Shown here: piece after piece, positions 17,465 through 25,555 of the stretch
Layout: every line of letters starts with the position of its first letter
Numbering within the stretch: the first letter of the stretch is position 1
NCBI GenBank assembly: GCA_963818725.1
Contig: CAWFTU010000014.1
Location: 558,001 to 622,000 of the forward strand
Length of the DNA stretch: 64,000 nucleotides
From: DATFDN01 sp963818725
GTDB lineage: Bacteria; Pseudomonadota; Alphaproteobacteria; Acetobacterales; Acetobacteraceae
Reading direction: 5' to 3'
Translations under genes and position numbers: made by a program
The notes under the pieces: model-generated
The model's input: the letters and a program-made list of their open reading frames with translations, nothing else
Told to the model about the DNA's origin: nothing
Database searches by the model: none

Positions 17465-18216
17465 GCTGCGACCGCTTCATAGAGCGCCGCCACGTCTACG
17501 GGCGACACTGTCTGGGCGGGCTCCAGGAACAGCGTGCGGCCGCGGCGCAGGCCGAGGATGCGGTCGGCGTAGCGGCGCGCGAGGTCCGGCTGGTGCAGAA
17601 CGCAGACCACCGCCAAGCCCTCGGTGGAAGCGAGGCGGCGCAGCAGGCGCATGATCTCCTCTGCCGCCTCCGGGTCCAGGCTCGCCACCGGTTCGTCGGC
17701 GAGAAGCGCGCGCGGGCGCTGCGCCAGGGCGCGCGCGATCGCGACGCGCTGCGCCTGGCCCCCGGACAGGGTGCCCGCGCGCTGCCCGGCCAGCGGAGCG
17801 AGACCGACCTCGTTCAGGCAGGCCAGGGCTAGGGGCACTTCCTGGCGCGGCAGCCGGCCCAAGGCGGTGAGCGGGGTGCGGTGGCGCCCAAGCGTTCCGC
17901 ACAGGACATTGGCGAGCACGCTGCGCCGGCGGACAAGGTGCGCGCTCTGAAATATCATGCCGAGCACGAGCCGCGCCTCGGCCAGGCTGCGCCCGCCGAG
18001 GCGGCTGATTTCGCGCCCCGCAACCTCGACCCGCCCGGCGCTCGGCCGCAGCATCCCGGCGATGCAGCGCAGCAGGGTCGACTTGCCGCTGCCGTTGTGG
18101 CCCAGCACAACAAGCAGCTCGCCCGGCGCGACCGAGAGGCTGGCGTCATCGAGCGCGAGCCGGCCGGTCGGGTACCGCAAACCGAGGCCGTGCGCCTCGA
18201 TCATGGGCGGCGGCAT
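17461..18216 (-). CDS. phnC: phosphonate-type ABC transporter ATP-binding protein
   Basis: A 251-residue ABC ATPase with an intact Walker A (GHNGSGKST, near residue 39), Q-loop (FQSAHLVRRRSVLANVL, characteristic of PhnC), signature LSGGQAQR, Walker B ALLADEP and H-loop CVLHQPD. It would energise uptake of phosphonate, phosphite or a related phosphorus anion together with PhnD and PhnE. It starts 1 bp after phnD and overlaps phnE, so the three were one operon. Both partners are broken here, so PhnC is an intact orphan. Confidence 0.9.
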   Translation of the reverse strand: MPPPMIEAHGLGLRYPTGRLALDDASLSVAPGELLVVLGHNGSGKSTLLRCIAGMLRPSAGRVEVAGREISRLGGRSLAEARLVLGMIFQSAHLVRRRSVLANVLCGTLGRHRTPLTALGRLPRQEVPLALACLNEVGLAPLAGQRAGTLSGGQAQRVAIARALAQRPRALLADEPVASLDPEAAEEIMRLLRRLASTEGLAVVCVLHQPDLARRYADRILGLRRGRTLFLEPAQTVSPVDVAALYEAVAA

Positions 18217-18217
18217 G

Positions 18218-18614
18218 TCAGGACAGCTTGTTGAGGTCGATGTTCAGGACGTGGACCAGGTCGCGAATTTCGTTGTAGGCGGCGTCGGTCTGCGGCACGA
18301 GCCGCCCGCCGCTGCTCCCGATAATCTTGAGGTCATCGGGGGGCAGCTCCCTCAGATCGAGCGTCTGCAACACCCTGATCAGCTTGTCGCGAAACGGCCC
18401 CTGGACGCTCGGCGCGATCGCGATGGGGTCAATGGGGATCGGATCGGAGCGCCACAGTTCCACGAACATGCCGGGCTTGTAGTTGCCGGTGATGGAAGCG
18501 GCAGCGATTTCCTGGCTGTTGAGCTCGCCCGCCGCCACCTTGTGGTTGCGCAGCGCCTCGAAGCTGGCGCTGTGGCTGCCGGCGTAGATGCCCTCCCGGT
18601 ATCGGGGTTGATCC
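18218..18614 (-). pseudogene. phnD: phosphonate-type ABC substrate-binding protein, 3' fragment
   Basis: The C-terminal part of a PhnD-like periplasmic binding protein: REGIYAGSHSASFEALRNHKV, then MAAGELNSQEIAAASITGNY and VELWRSDPIPIDPIAI, ending in NIDLNKLS. It is cut from its N terminus by the ISAs1 element. After removing the IS and one 10-bp duplication the two pieces are still out of frame, with an additional small indel near 18597-18604 (CCCCGATACCGGGAGG). The gene is therefore doubly damaged. Confidence 0.85.
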
Positions 18615-18757
18615 CAGGGCTGTTCAACGCTGCCGCATTGCCTTCACTGAGGCCGCCCTGCCACACATGTGGGGTGAAGTGAGGCGGCTGATCCAAGGGG
18701 GATTCCCGAGCCGGCAAATGTCTGACCCTTGGGGCGGCAACGGGGTCGGAGGGTGCC

Positions 18758-19940
18758 GTGGCTGCGTTTTCGCCGTTGCTGGACGTGCTGGCGGACGTCC
18801 CTGATCCGCGCCGGGCGCAGGGGAAGCTCTACGGGCTGCCCCACGTGCTGCTGTTCGCCATCCTCGCCATCGTGACCGGCTGCAACTCGTATCGTGGCAT
18901 TGTCACCTTCATCGGCGTCCATCGCCGCAGGCTGAACGCGGCCTTCGGCCTGAACTGGCGCCGCGCACCCGCGCGCACCGCCGTCCGCTACATTCTCCAA
19001 GGGCTCGACCCGGCCACGGTGGAGGGGGTCTTCCGCCACCATGCCGCCCTGCTGCAGGCGGCGCGCGCCACGCCTGGGCAGGGCAGCATTGCCCTGGATG
19101 GCAAGACGCTGCGCGGCAGCTTTGATAAGTTCCGCGATCGTGCCTCTGCCCAGGTGCTGAGCGCATTTGCCACCGACACCGCCTTGGTGCTCCCCTCCGC
19201 TGGCTTTCCACCTGCTACGCAGTCGGAACCTTTGCCAGCTCCGCCCACATCGACATCGCCGAGAAATCCAACGAAATCCCGGCGGCACAGATGCTGCTGG
19301 CCGAACTCGGCATCGCTCGCGGCACCATCGTCACACTCGACGCGCTGCATTGCCAAAAAAACATTTCGAGGTTGCAGCAGGAGCCAACGTCGCCCTGATC
19401 GTCGGCGTCAAGGACAACCAGCCGACCCTGCACCAGAAAATCCGGGCGGCTTCGGCCACCACAACACCACTCGGGTCTGTCCACAGCCATAACAAGGGCC
19501 GCAACCGCGACGAACGTCGCACCGTCACCGTCTTCGATCCCGCCGACACGCTGGCCGACACCGACTGGCATCCGCACGTGGCCGCCATCATCCGTGTCGA
19601 GCGCACTGTCCACACCCGCAACGCCAAGACCGGGCTGCTGCGCCACTCCGCCGAGATGGCCTTCTACGTTTCAAACACCCCGGTCACCGCCACCCGCGCC
19701 GCCGAGACAATCCGCGCGCACTGGAGGATCGAGACCACCTCGCATTACAGCCGCGACGTCACCTTGGGCGAAGACCGCTCGCGCATCCGCACCAACCCAG
19801 GCGTGTTTGCTCGCCTGCGCAGCTTCGCCTTCAACATCCTCAAGGCCAACCAGACGGACACGCTCAGCCAGGATCGCTACCGCGCCGGTCTCGCAGGCAT
19901 CAAAAACGTGCTCTCACTCACCATCATTCGAAAGCGTTGA
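18758..19940 (+). pseudogene. ISAs1-family transposase, broken in two places
   Basis: The N-terminal part reads MAAFSPLLDVLADVPDPRRAQG to FATDTALVLP, with the first catalytic region SIALDGKTLRGS. The middle (AHIDIAEKSNEIPAAQMLLAEL, IVTLDALHCQK) is in a second frame and the end (VKDNQPTLHQK, HWRIETTSHYSRDVTLGED) in a third. The first break is a 44-nt palindrome at 19195-19244; the second is a run of seven A at about 19364-19370 where eight would keep frame. Correcting both gives about 379 residues, the normal length. Start taken at GTG 18758. Confidence 0.85.
19195..19244. repeat. 44-nt palindromic mini-element with CTCCGC flanks (ISAs1)
   Basis: CTCCGC at 19195-19200 and at 19239-19244, again exactly 44 nt apart, with the stem GCTGGC / GCCAGC and TTCC / GGAA arms around a 14-nt middle. 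Alignment to the IS630 block is obvious: CCCCTCCGC at the left, TTCCA next, 14 variable bases, GGAACCTT, then GCTCCGCCC at the right. The stem bases differ between the two (GCAGCC/GGCTGC against GCTGGC/GCCAGC) but remain paired. Removing 44 nt rejoins LVLPSAHIDIAEKSNEI in frame. Confidence 0.85.
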
Positions 19941-19949
19941 ACAGCCCTG

Positions 19950-20467
19950 GGGTTGATCCCGGCCTTGGTCAGCGCGTAGGCGGGAAAAAGGTGCCTCGAG
20001 GTGGAGCTCGGATCGGAATAGGCGAAGCTGTGCCCGGCGACCCCCTTCAGGTCATGAATGCCGGAGCCCGGCCAAGTGACGATCCCAGCGGTATAGGTCT
20101 CCGGCTTGCCCTCCTTGTCGCCGAACGTGGCGACCGCCTCGGCCTTTGCGACCTGGTGGGCGAGGACATAGCCGAGCGGCCCGAACTCGCCGGTTTCCAG
20201 CTTGCCGCTGCGCATCCCCTCGATCTCGGCGGTGTAGTTGGTGGTGATGAGCACCTCCACCTTGCACCCAATCTTCTTGCCGAGCAGATCGCCGATATGG
20301 CCGTAGATCGGCGTCAGCCGGGGCGCGGCCTCATAGGGCTCGACCCCGAAGCGGAGCGTGCCGTTGTTCGGGCAATCCGACGCGGTCTGGGCACGTGCCG
20401 GAGCCAGGGCGGAGGCGCCCAGCAGGAGCCCGGCCGTCGCGGCGGCCAGGGCGGAGATGCGGAGCAT
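19950..20467 (-). pseudogene. phnD: phosphonate-type ABC substrate-binding protein, 5' fragment
   Basis: The N-terminal 170 or so residues of PhnD: a clear Sec signal (MLRISALAAATAGLLLGASALAPARA, cleavage near ARA-Q), then TLRFGVEPYEAAPRLTPIY, LGKKIGCKVEV, and the ligand-contact segment GHSFAYSDPSSTSRHLFPAYAL. It ends at AGINP where the ISAs1 element enters. The SDPSSTS pattern is the PhnD/phosphite-binding hallmark. It was the promoter-proximal gene of phnDCE. Confidence 0.87.
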
Positions 20468-20657
20468 CGGCTTTCCCCTCGGTTTTGTGCCTCCGAGTTA
20501 GCCAACAGGTGCGACAACACTGTTGCAGTACGATGACGGATCGAAGAAACAGCGCCGTACGCCCGCTGGTGCCTTGGCCTAGCGCCCGATCAAGGATCGT
20601 TTAGTCTTCCGCAAAAGGGCTCACATGCGGTCGCCCCGCCCGAACAGGGGGAAACAC

Positions 20658-22232
20658 ATGGGACGGTTCGAAGCTGCCCACAGCCTGGCGGAACTCTTCC
20701 GCGCCCAGGCACGCGCACGGCCCAAGGCGACCGCGCAGATCTTTCGCGACCGCGCCGCCACCTATGCCGCGCTCGACCGGCGCGCGAGCCAGGTCGCCAA
20801 CGGGCTGATCGCACGCGGCGCCCGCCCCGGCACACGGGTCGGCTACCTCGGCAAGAACTCCGACCTCTTCTTCGAGCTGCTGCTCGGCGCGCTGAAGGCG
20901 AATGTCGTGCTGGTGTCGGTGAACTGGCGCCTGGCCCCGCCCGAGGCGGCGGCGATCCTCGCCGATGCCAGCGTCAGCATTTTGTTCGTAGGATTCGGCT
21001 ACGCGCCCATGTCCGAGGCGGTCGCGGCAGCCGGCCACGCCGCAAGCGAGCGCATCGGCATGGACGGCGCCAGCCCGGCATGGACCGACTTCGCGGCGTG
21101 GCGGGATGCGCAGCCGGATACCGACCCGATGCTGCCGATCGCGCCGGCGGACACCGCCGTCCAACTCTACACCTCCGGCACGACGGGCCTGCCCAAGGGC
21201 GTGGAGCTGACCAATCGCAACTTCCTGGCGTTCCTGACCGACTATGGAAGCGAGAGCCTCAGCGGGATTGGACCGGCGGACATCGTGCTCACCTGCATGC
21301 CGGTCTTCCACGCAGCCGGAACGAACGTGGGCATGGTCGCCCTCGCCCACGGCTGCACGAATGTCGTGATGGAGGAGGTGAGCATTCCAGGGCTGCTCGA
21401 CCTCATCCCACGGCATGGTGTCACCATCGCCGTTCTGGTCCCGGCGGTCATTCTCGCCCTGGTGCAGCATCCGGATGCCCCGCGCGCTGACCTCCGCTCG
21501 GTGCGCCGCCTGATTTATGGCGCGTCGCCGATCGCCGAGGACACGGTGCGGCGGGCCAAGGCGCTGCTGCCCGGCGCCGAGCTGTGGCAGGTCTATGGCT
21601 TGACCGAGACGACCGCCAGCGGCACGACCCTCCCTCCCGCGTTCCTCGAAGGACCGGGCGCCAAGCTCCGCTCCTGCGGTCGGCCTTATGCCGGCGTGGA
21701 CGTACGTGTTGTCGGTCCGCTCGGCGACACGCTGCCGACCGGAGAGGTGGGTGAGATCGTGATTCGGTGCGCGGCGGTGATGAAGGGGTATTGGAACAAT
21801 TCCGACGCGACGCGAGCGGCGTTCTTCGACGGCGGCTGGCTGCGCACGGGAGATGCCGGGTATTTCGATGAAGAAGGCTTTCTCTACATCCACGACCGGA
21901 TCAAGGACATGATCGTCTCGGGCGCGGAGAATATCTATCCAGCCGAGGTCGAGAACGCGCTGATGCACGACCCGGCCATCGCCGACGTCGCCGTGATCGG
22001 CGTGCCCGACGAGCGATGGGGCGAGGCGGTGAAGGCGGTCGTCGTGCCGAAGCCCGGCAAGCACGCAACGCAGGATGACATCATTGTCTACGCCCGCACC
22101 CGTATCGCCGGCTATAAGCTGCCTAAATCCGTCGATTTCGTACCCGCCCTGCCGCGCAACCCGACCGGCAAGATCCTGCGCCGGGAGCTGCGCGCGCCTT
22201 ACTGGGCCGGGCGGATGCGACAGGTGAACTGA
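20658..22232 (+). CDS. long-chain-type acyl-CoA synthetase / AMP-binding ligase, paralog 1
   Basis: A 524-residue ANL-superfamily adenylate-forming ligase. The P-loop-like motif is LYTSGTTGLPKGVELTN (around residue 165-180), followed by VYGLTETTA, the A8 core GWLRTGDAGYFDEEGF, RIKDMIVSGAENIYPAEVE, and the A10 lysine in PRNPTGKILRRELR. It makes an acyl-AMP, then an acyl-CoA. ATG at 20658 is preceded by AGGGGG; an 11-codon longer frame has no reason to be used. It is followed 21 bp later by a close paralog, about 80% identical by eye. The substrate is unknown. Confidence 0.9.
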   Translation: MGRFEAAHSLAELFRAQARARPKATAQIFRDRAATYAALDRRASQVANGLIARGARPGTRVGYLGKNSDLFFELLLGALKANVVLVSVNWRLAPPEAAAILADASVSILFVGFGYAPMSEAVAAAGHAASERIGMDGASPAWTDFAAWRDAQPDTDPMLPIAPADTAVQLYTSGTTGLPKGVELTNRNFLAFLTDYGSESLSGIGPADIVLTCMPVFHAAGTNVGMVALAHGCTNVVMEEVSIPGLLDLIPRHGVTIAVLVPAVILALVQHPDAPRADLRSVRRLIYGASPIAEDTVRRAKALLPGAELWQVYGLTETTASGTTLPPAFLEGPGAKLRSCGRPYAGVDVRVVGPLGDTLPTGEVGEIVIRCAAVMKGYWNNSDATRAAFFDGGWLRTGDAGYFDEEGFLYIHDRIKDMIVSGAENIYPAEVENALMHDPAIADVAVIGVPDERWGEAVKAVVVPKPGKHATQDDIIVYARTRIAGYKLPKSVDFVPALPRNPTGKILRRELRAPYWAGRMRQVN

Positions 22233-22253
22233 TCGGGCTAAAGGGGGGCACGG

Positions 22254-23828
22254 ATGGGACGGTTCGAGAATGCCCGCAGCCTGACGGACGTTTTCCGCGT
22301 GCAGGCACGCGCACGATCGCAAGCGACGGCGCAGATCTTCGGCGATCGCGCCACCACCTACGCCGAGCTCGACCGGCGCGCGAGCCAGGTCGCCAACGGG
22401 CTGATCGCACGCGGCGCCCGCCCTGGTACGCGGGTTGGCTACCTCGGCAAGAACTCCGATCTCTTCTTCGAACTGCTGCTCGGCGCGCTGAAGGCGCGTG
22501 TTGTGCTGGTGCCGGTGAACTGGCGCTTGGCCCCGCCCGAGGCGGCGGCGATCCTCGCCGATGCCGGGGTGGACACGATGTTCGTCGGACCCTGCTACGC
22601 GCAGATGGCGGAGGCCATCGCGCGAGCGGGCCACGCCACACGCGATCGCGTCAGCATGGACGGGGCTGACCCGGACTGGCCCGACTTCGCGACGTGGCGG
22701 GACGCGCAGCCGGACGCCGACCCGATGCCGCCTGCCGCGCGCGAGGACACCGCCATCCAGCTCTACACCTCCGGCACGACGGGCCTGCCCAAGGGCGTGG
22801 AGCTGACCAACGGCAACTACCTTGCCCTGATGTCGGCGTGGGAGGAAGTCGGCTTCGGCGAGATCGGACCCGCCGACGTCGTGCTCACCTGCATGCCGCT
22901 GTTTCACGTCGCCGGCGTGGACATGGGCATCCTCGCGCTGGCCAATGGCGCAATCAATCTTGTCATGGAAGAGGTGAGCGTCCCCGGTCTGCTCGACCTG
23001 ATACCCCGTCACGGCGTCACGCTGGCGCTGCTGGTGCCGGCAGTCGTGCTCGCCCTGGTGCAGCACCCGGACGCGGAGCGCGCCGATCTCCGGTCCTTGC
23101 GGACCCTGCTTTATGGCGCCTCCCCGATCGCCGAGGCCACGGTGCTGCGCGCCAAGGCGCTGCTGCCCGGCACCGCGCTGTGGCACCTCTACGGACTGAC
23201 CGAGACGACCGGCGGAGGCACCTGCCTAACTCCGGCCATGCACGAGGGGCCGAACGCCAGGCTGCGCTCCTGTGGACGGCCCTACCCCGGCTTCGAGCTG
23301 CGCGTGGTGGGACCGCTCGGCGAAAGCCTGCCCACGGGCGAGCTGGGCGAGGTCGTCATCCGGCATCCGTCAGTCATGAAGGGTTACTGGAACCAGCCCG
23401 AGGCGACGCGGGCCGCGTTCTTCGAGGGCGGCTGGCTGCGCACCGGGGATGCCGGCTACCTCGACGCCGAGGGCTACCTCTATCTCCAGGACCGCATCAA
23501 GGACATGATCGTTTCGGGCGCCGAGAACGTCTACCCGGCGGAGGTGGAGAACGCGCTGATGAGGCACCCCGCCATCGCCGACGTCGCTGTAATCGGCGTG
23601 CCCGACGAGCGCTGGGGCGAGGCGGTGAAGGCGATCGTCGTGTTGAGGCCCGGCCAGCAGGCGACTCCGGAGGAGATCATCGCCTTCGCCCGCGCCCGCA
23701 TCGGCAGCTACAAGCTGCCCAAGTCGATGGACTTCGCCACCGAGCTGCCGCGCAACCCGAGCGGCAAGATCCTGCGCCGCGAGCTGCGCGCGCCCTATTG
23801 GGCCGGGCGGACGCGGCAGGTGAGCTGA
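22254..23828 (+). CDS. acyl-CoA synthetase / AMP-binding ligase, paralog 2
   Basis: Same length (524 residues) and start (MGRFE) as the preceding gene, with the same motifs: LYTSGTTGLPKGVELTN, LYGLTETTG, GWLRTGDAGYLDAEGY, ENVYPAEVE and PRNPSGKILRRELR. The differences cluster in the segment around residues 100-125 and at the substrate-side region following LTC(M/M)P(V/L)FH(A/V)AG, so acyl specificity may have diverged. A GGGGGGC stretch upstream of the ATG serves as ribosome site. This is a tandem gene duplication; both copies look functional. Confidence 0.9.
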   Translation: MGRFENARSLTDVFRVQARARSQATAQIFGDRATTYAELDRRASQVANGLIARGARPGTRVGYLGKNSDLFFELLLGALKARVVLVPVNWRLAPPEAAAILADAGVDTMFVGPCYAQMAEAIARAGHATRDRVSMDGADPDWPDFATWRDAQPDADPMPPAAREDTAIQLYTSGTTGLPKGVELTNGNYLALMSAWEEVGFGEIGPADVVLTCMPLFHVAGVDMGILALANGAINLVMEEVSVPGLLDLIPRHGVTLALLVPAVVLALVQHPDAERADLRSLRTLLYGASPIAEATVLRAKALLPGTALWHLYGLTETTGGGTCLTPAMHEGPNARLRSCGRPYPGFELRVVGPLGESLPTGELGEVVIRHPSVMKGYWNQPEATRAAFFEGGWLRTGDAGYLDAEGYLYLQDRIKDMIVSGAENVYPAEVENALMRHPAIADVAVIGVPDERWGEAVKAIVVLRPGQQATPEEIIAFARARIGSYKLPKSMDFATELPRNPSGKILRRELRAPYWAGRTRQVS

Positions 23829-23837
23829 GCCTCCGTC

Positions 23838-24464
23838 TCAGCGCAGCCGGACCGAGGCACGACGCACGCTGGCGCCCGGGCCGCGGCTGGGCGGAATTGG
23901 ACCGGAGTAGGCGCGGGACGGCAGGATCTTGCCATCCTTCGACAGAACCGACTGGCCGGCGACGACCACGTGCTCGCCGGTCTTGCAGAGCGGCAGATCG
24001 AGATAGGGCGCCGGGTCCACCGGCTGGCCGCCCACGAACATGCCGAAATAGAGATGCGGGCCAAAGGTCACGCCGCTCAGGCCGACCACACCCAGCTTCT
24101 CCCCGGCCCCGACCATCCGGGCGCCTTCAGCGAAGGCGGGGGCGATCGTGCCGAAATGGCTGTACACGGCAACGAAGCCGGGATGCTGGACCAGCATCTC
24201 CAAACCGCCCGGACCACGACGCTCGATGCGCAGCACCGTCCCGGGGGCGGCGGCCCGAATCGGCGCGCCAAGCGGAGCGGGAAGGTCGATGCCATAATGA
24301 TACGTGCCCGCCTGCGGACGGCCGGGCAGCACGCGCGGCCCGAATGGAGAGGACACGCAGGCTGGACTCACGGGCGGTAGCAGCCGCTCCGAAACCGTGG
24401 CAGGCGCGGCGAGGGCCGGAAATCCGGCCAGCACGAGACTAATTCCAAGGGCAAGTCGCTGCAT
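23838..24464 (-). CDS. M23-type (LytM) peptidase-like protein, probably lacking a zinc ligand
   Basis: A 208-residue exported protein: signal peptide MQRLALGISLVLAGFPALA, then an M23 domain (SSPFGPRVLPGRP, YHYGIDLPAPLGAPIRA, GLEMLVQHPGFVAVYSHF, GPHLYFGMFVGGQPVDPAPYL). The first zinc motif HxxxD is present as HYGID. The second motif, normally HxH (HLHFE), reads HLYFG, so one expected zinc-binding His is Tyr. It may be a non-catalytic, NlpD/EnvC-like regulator of cell-wall hydrolases, or a variant enzyme. It is convergent with the acyl-CoA ligase gene (9 bp between). Confidence 0.82.
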   Translation of the reverse strand: MQRLALGISLVLAGFPALAAPATVSERLLPPVSPACVSSPFGPRVLPGRPQAGTYHYGIDLPAPLGAPIRAAAPGTVLRIERRGPGGLEMLVQHPGFVAVYSHFGTIAPAFAEGARMVGAGEKLGVVGLSGVTFGPHLYFGMFVGGQPVDPAPYLDLPLCKTGEHVVVAGQSVLSKDGKILPSRAYSGPIPPSRGPGASVRRASVRLR

Positions 24465-24641
24465 GGCGTCTCCGTTGGCGAGGCGGATGACCCGCCAGAA
24501 GCCATGTCCGCGGGAGGCGCGTCCACTCAGAACATCGTGTCGGACCCGGTTCTTGGCGCAGGAACTATCTGCCTCCCGATCGGAACCGCGGGCGGCAACC
24601 GTGCGTTGTTGCAATGTCTCGCAACACAGAGGAGACGATCG

Positions 24642-24824
24642 ATGGACAAGGATCGGGTCGAAGGCGCCGGCAAGCAGGTCAAGGGCGCGATCAAGGAGGG
24701 CGTTGGAAAGGTCACCGGCGATGCCAACACCGAGGCCTCCGGGAAGGCCGACAAGGCCGAGGGCAAGGTGCAGAACGCGGTCGGCGGGGCCAAGGACGCG
24801 GTGAAGGACAAGCTGTCCCGCTAG
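24642..24824 (+). CDS. CsbD family stress protein
   Basis: A 60-residue, highly charged protein: MDKDRVEGAGKQVKGAIKEG and KADKAEGKVQNAVGGAKDAV. The repeated VKGxIKExxGKxTGD and KAxGKxQNxxG patterns are those of CsbD, a small general-stress protein of unknown mechanism. GGAGA lies 9 bp before the ATG. It is followed 3 bp later by a DUF3309 gene, so both are probably transcribed together, likely under stress control (inference from family). Confidence 0.9.
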   Translation: MDKDRVEGAGKQVKGAIKEGVGKVTGDANTEASGKADKAEGKVQNAVGGAKDAVKDKLSR

Positions 24825-24827
24825 GAT

Positions 24828-24980
24828 ATGTCCGCTGTCCTGCTCGCGATCCTGTTCCTGCTGGTGCTCGCGGCGCTGCCGCGCTGGCCATATAGTCGAG
24901 GATGGGGATGGTATCCGAGCGGGGCGCTGGCGCTGGCGCTGTTTGTGGCGACGATCGTTCTGATGTTCGCCTGGGCCTGA
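24828..24980 (+). CDS. DUF3309 family small membrane protein
   Basis: A 50-residue protein (MSAVLLAILFLLVLAALPRW, then PYSRGWGWYPSGALALAL, ending MFAWA). It has two hydrophobic helices separated by the conserved WPYSRGWGWYPSG turn that defines DUF3309. Function unknown; such proteins are common in alpha- and betaproteobacteria next to CsbD or other stress genes. It starts 3 bp after csbD and is followed by a strong terminator hairpin. Confidence 0.85.
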   Translation: MSAVLLAILFLLVLAALPRWPYSRGWGWYPSGALALALFVATIVLMFAWA

Positions 24981-24987
24981 CACGTCG

Positions 24988-25015
24988 GGGGCGCTTCCAT
25001 CGTTGGAAGCGCCCC
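24988..25015. terminator. perfect 12-bp hairpin between convergent genes
   Basis: GGGGCGCTTCCA and TGGAAGCGCCCC form a perfect 12-bp stem with a TCGT loop. It lies 8 bp after the DUF3309 stop and 14 bp from the stop of the opposing glycine-rich gene. There is no clear T-run on either side, but its position and strength fit a bidirectional transcription terminator. Confidence 0.75.
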
Positions 25016-25028
25016 GCCGCACGATAGG

Positions 25029-25430
25029 CTAACGCCCGGAGCCCCCAGCGCCGCCGCCGGTCGCGCCACCAGCACCGGCTCCACCACCAGCAGCACCGGT
25101 TCCCATGCTAGCCCCGGAACCGCCCGACGAGCCGGCCATCCCGCCAGTCATGCCGGTTCCGCCGCCACTAGTGCCACCGACCCCGCCCGTGCTGGACAGG
25201 CCCGTTGCGCCCCCTCCAGAGCCGGAATTCAAGCTGGTGCTGGTGCCCGCGCCCCCCGCGCCGCCGCTCATGCCCGCACCACCGCCGCTCATGCCCGCGC
25301 CGCCGCCGCCCATGCCGCCGCCGCCAGCGCCACCGCCCGCGCCGCCGCCGCCAGCCTGCGCGAAGGCGAGCGCCGTCGCGCCCGTCGTCAGCATCGCGGC
25401 GACGCCCATCACACGAATCGTCTTCCACAT
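25029..25430 (-). CDS. glycine-rich exported protein of unknown function
   Basis: A 133-residue protein: a signal peptide (MWKTIRVMGVAAMLTTGATA, cleavage after LAFA), then a low-complexity chain of Gly, Ala, Ser, Thr and Met (repeats such as GGAGMSGGGAGMSGG). No catalytic motif. The start ATG at 25430 follows AGGAACAGC. The composition resembles bacterial glycine-rich surface or filler proteins; the gene could also be mis-assigned low-complexity GC-rich DNA, but the signal peptide and ribosome site argue for a real gene. Confidence 0.6.
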   Translation of the reverse strand: MWKTIRVMGVAAMLTTGATALAFAQAGGGGAGGGAGGGGMGGGGAGMSGGGAGMSGGAGGAGTSTSLNSGSGGGATGLSSTGGVGGTSGGGTGMTGGMAGSSGGSGASMGTGAAGGGAGAGGATGGGAGGSGR

Positions 25431-25555
25431 GGTTGCTGTTCCTTTCCGATCGCCGCCCGAGACCGGGCGACGTAGGGGCAGAACGCGGCTTCGGCCGGCC
25501 CGGACTGGCAGGTCACGAACTTGTCGCCGTTTCACTTCGCAACTGCGAAATAGCG

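Larger units (their letters stand above)
18615..19949 (+). mobile_element. ISAs1-family insertion sequence
   Basis: A 1335-bp element bounded by CAGGGCTGTTCAACGC inverted repeats, with a 10-bp target duplication GGGTTGATCC at 18605-18614 and 19950-19959. The terminal CAGGGCTGTTCA and the duplication length are those of the ISAs1 family. It is inserted in phnD, opposite to that gene. Its transposase gene is broken (see the next entry). Confidence 0.93.

Noticed and set aside
20601..23186. A long minus-strand open frame of about 860 codons
   Set aside because: It lies wholly antisense to the two acyl-CoA ligase genes, is rich in Arg, His, Gln and Asp as expected from reverse reading of GC-rich codons, and has no family motif.
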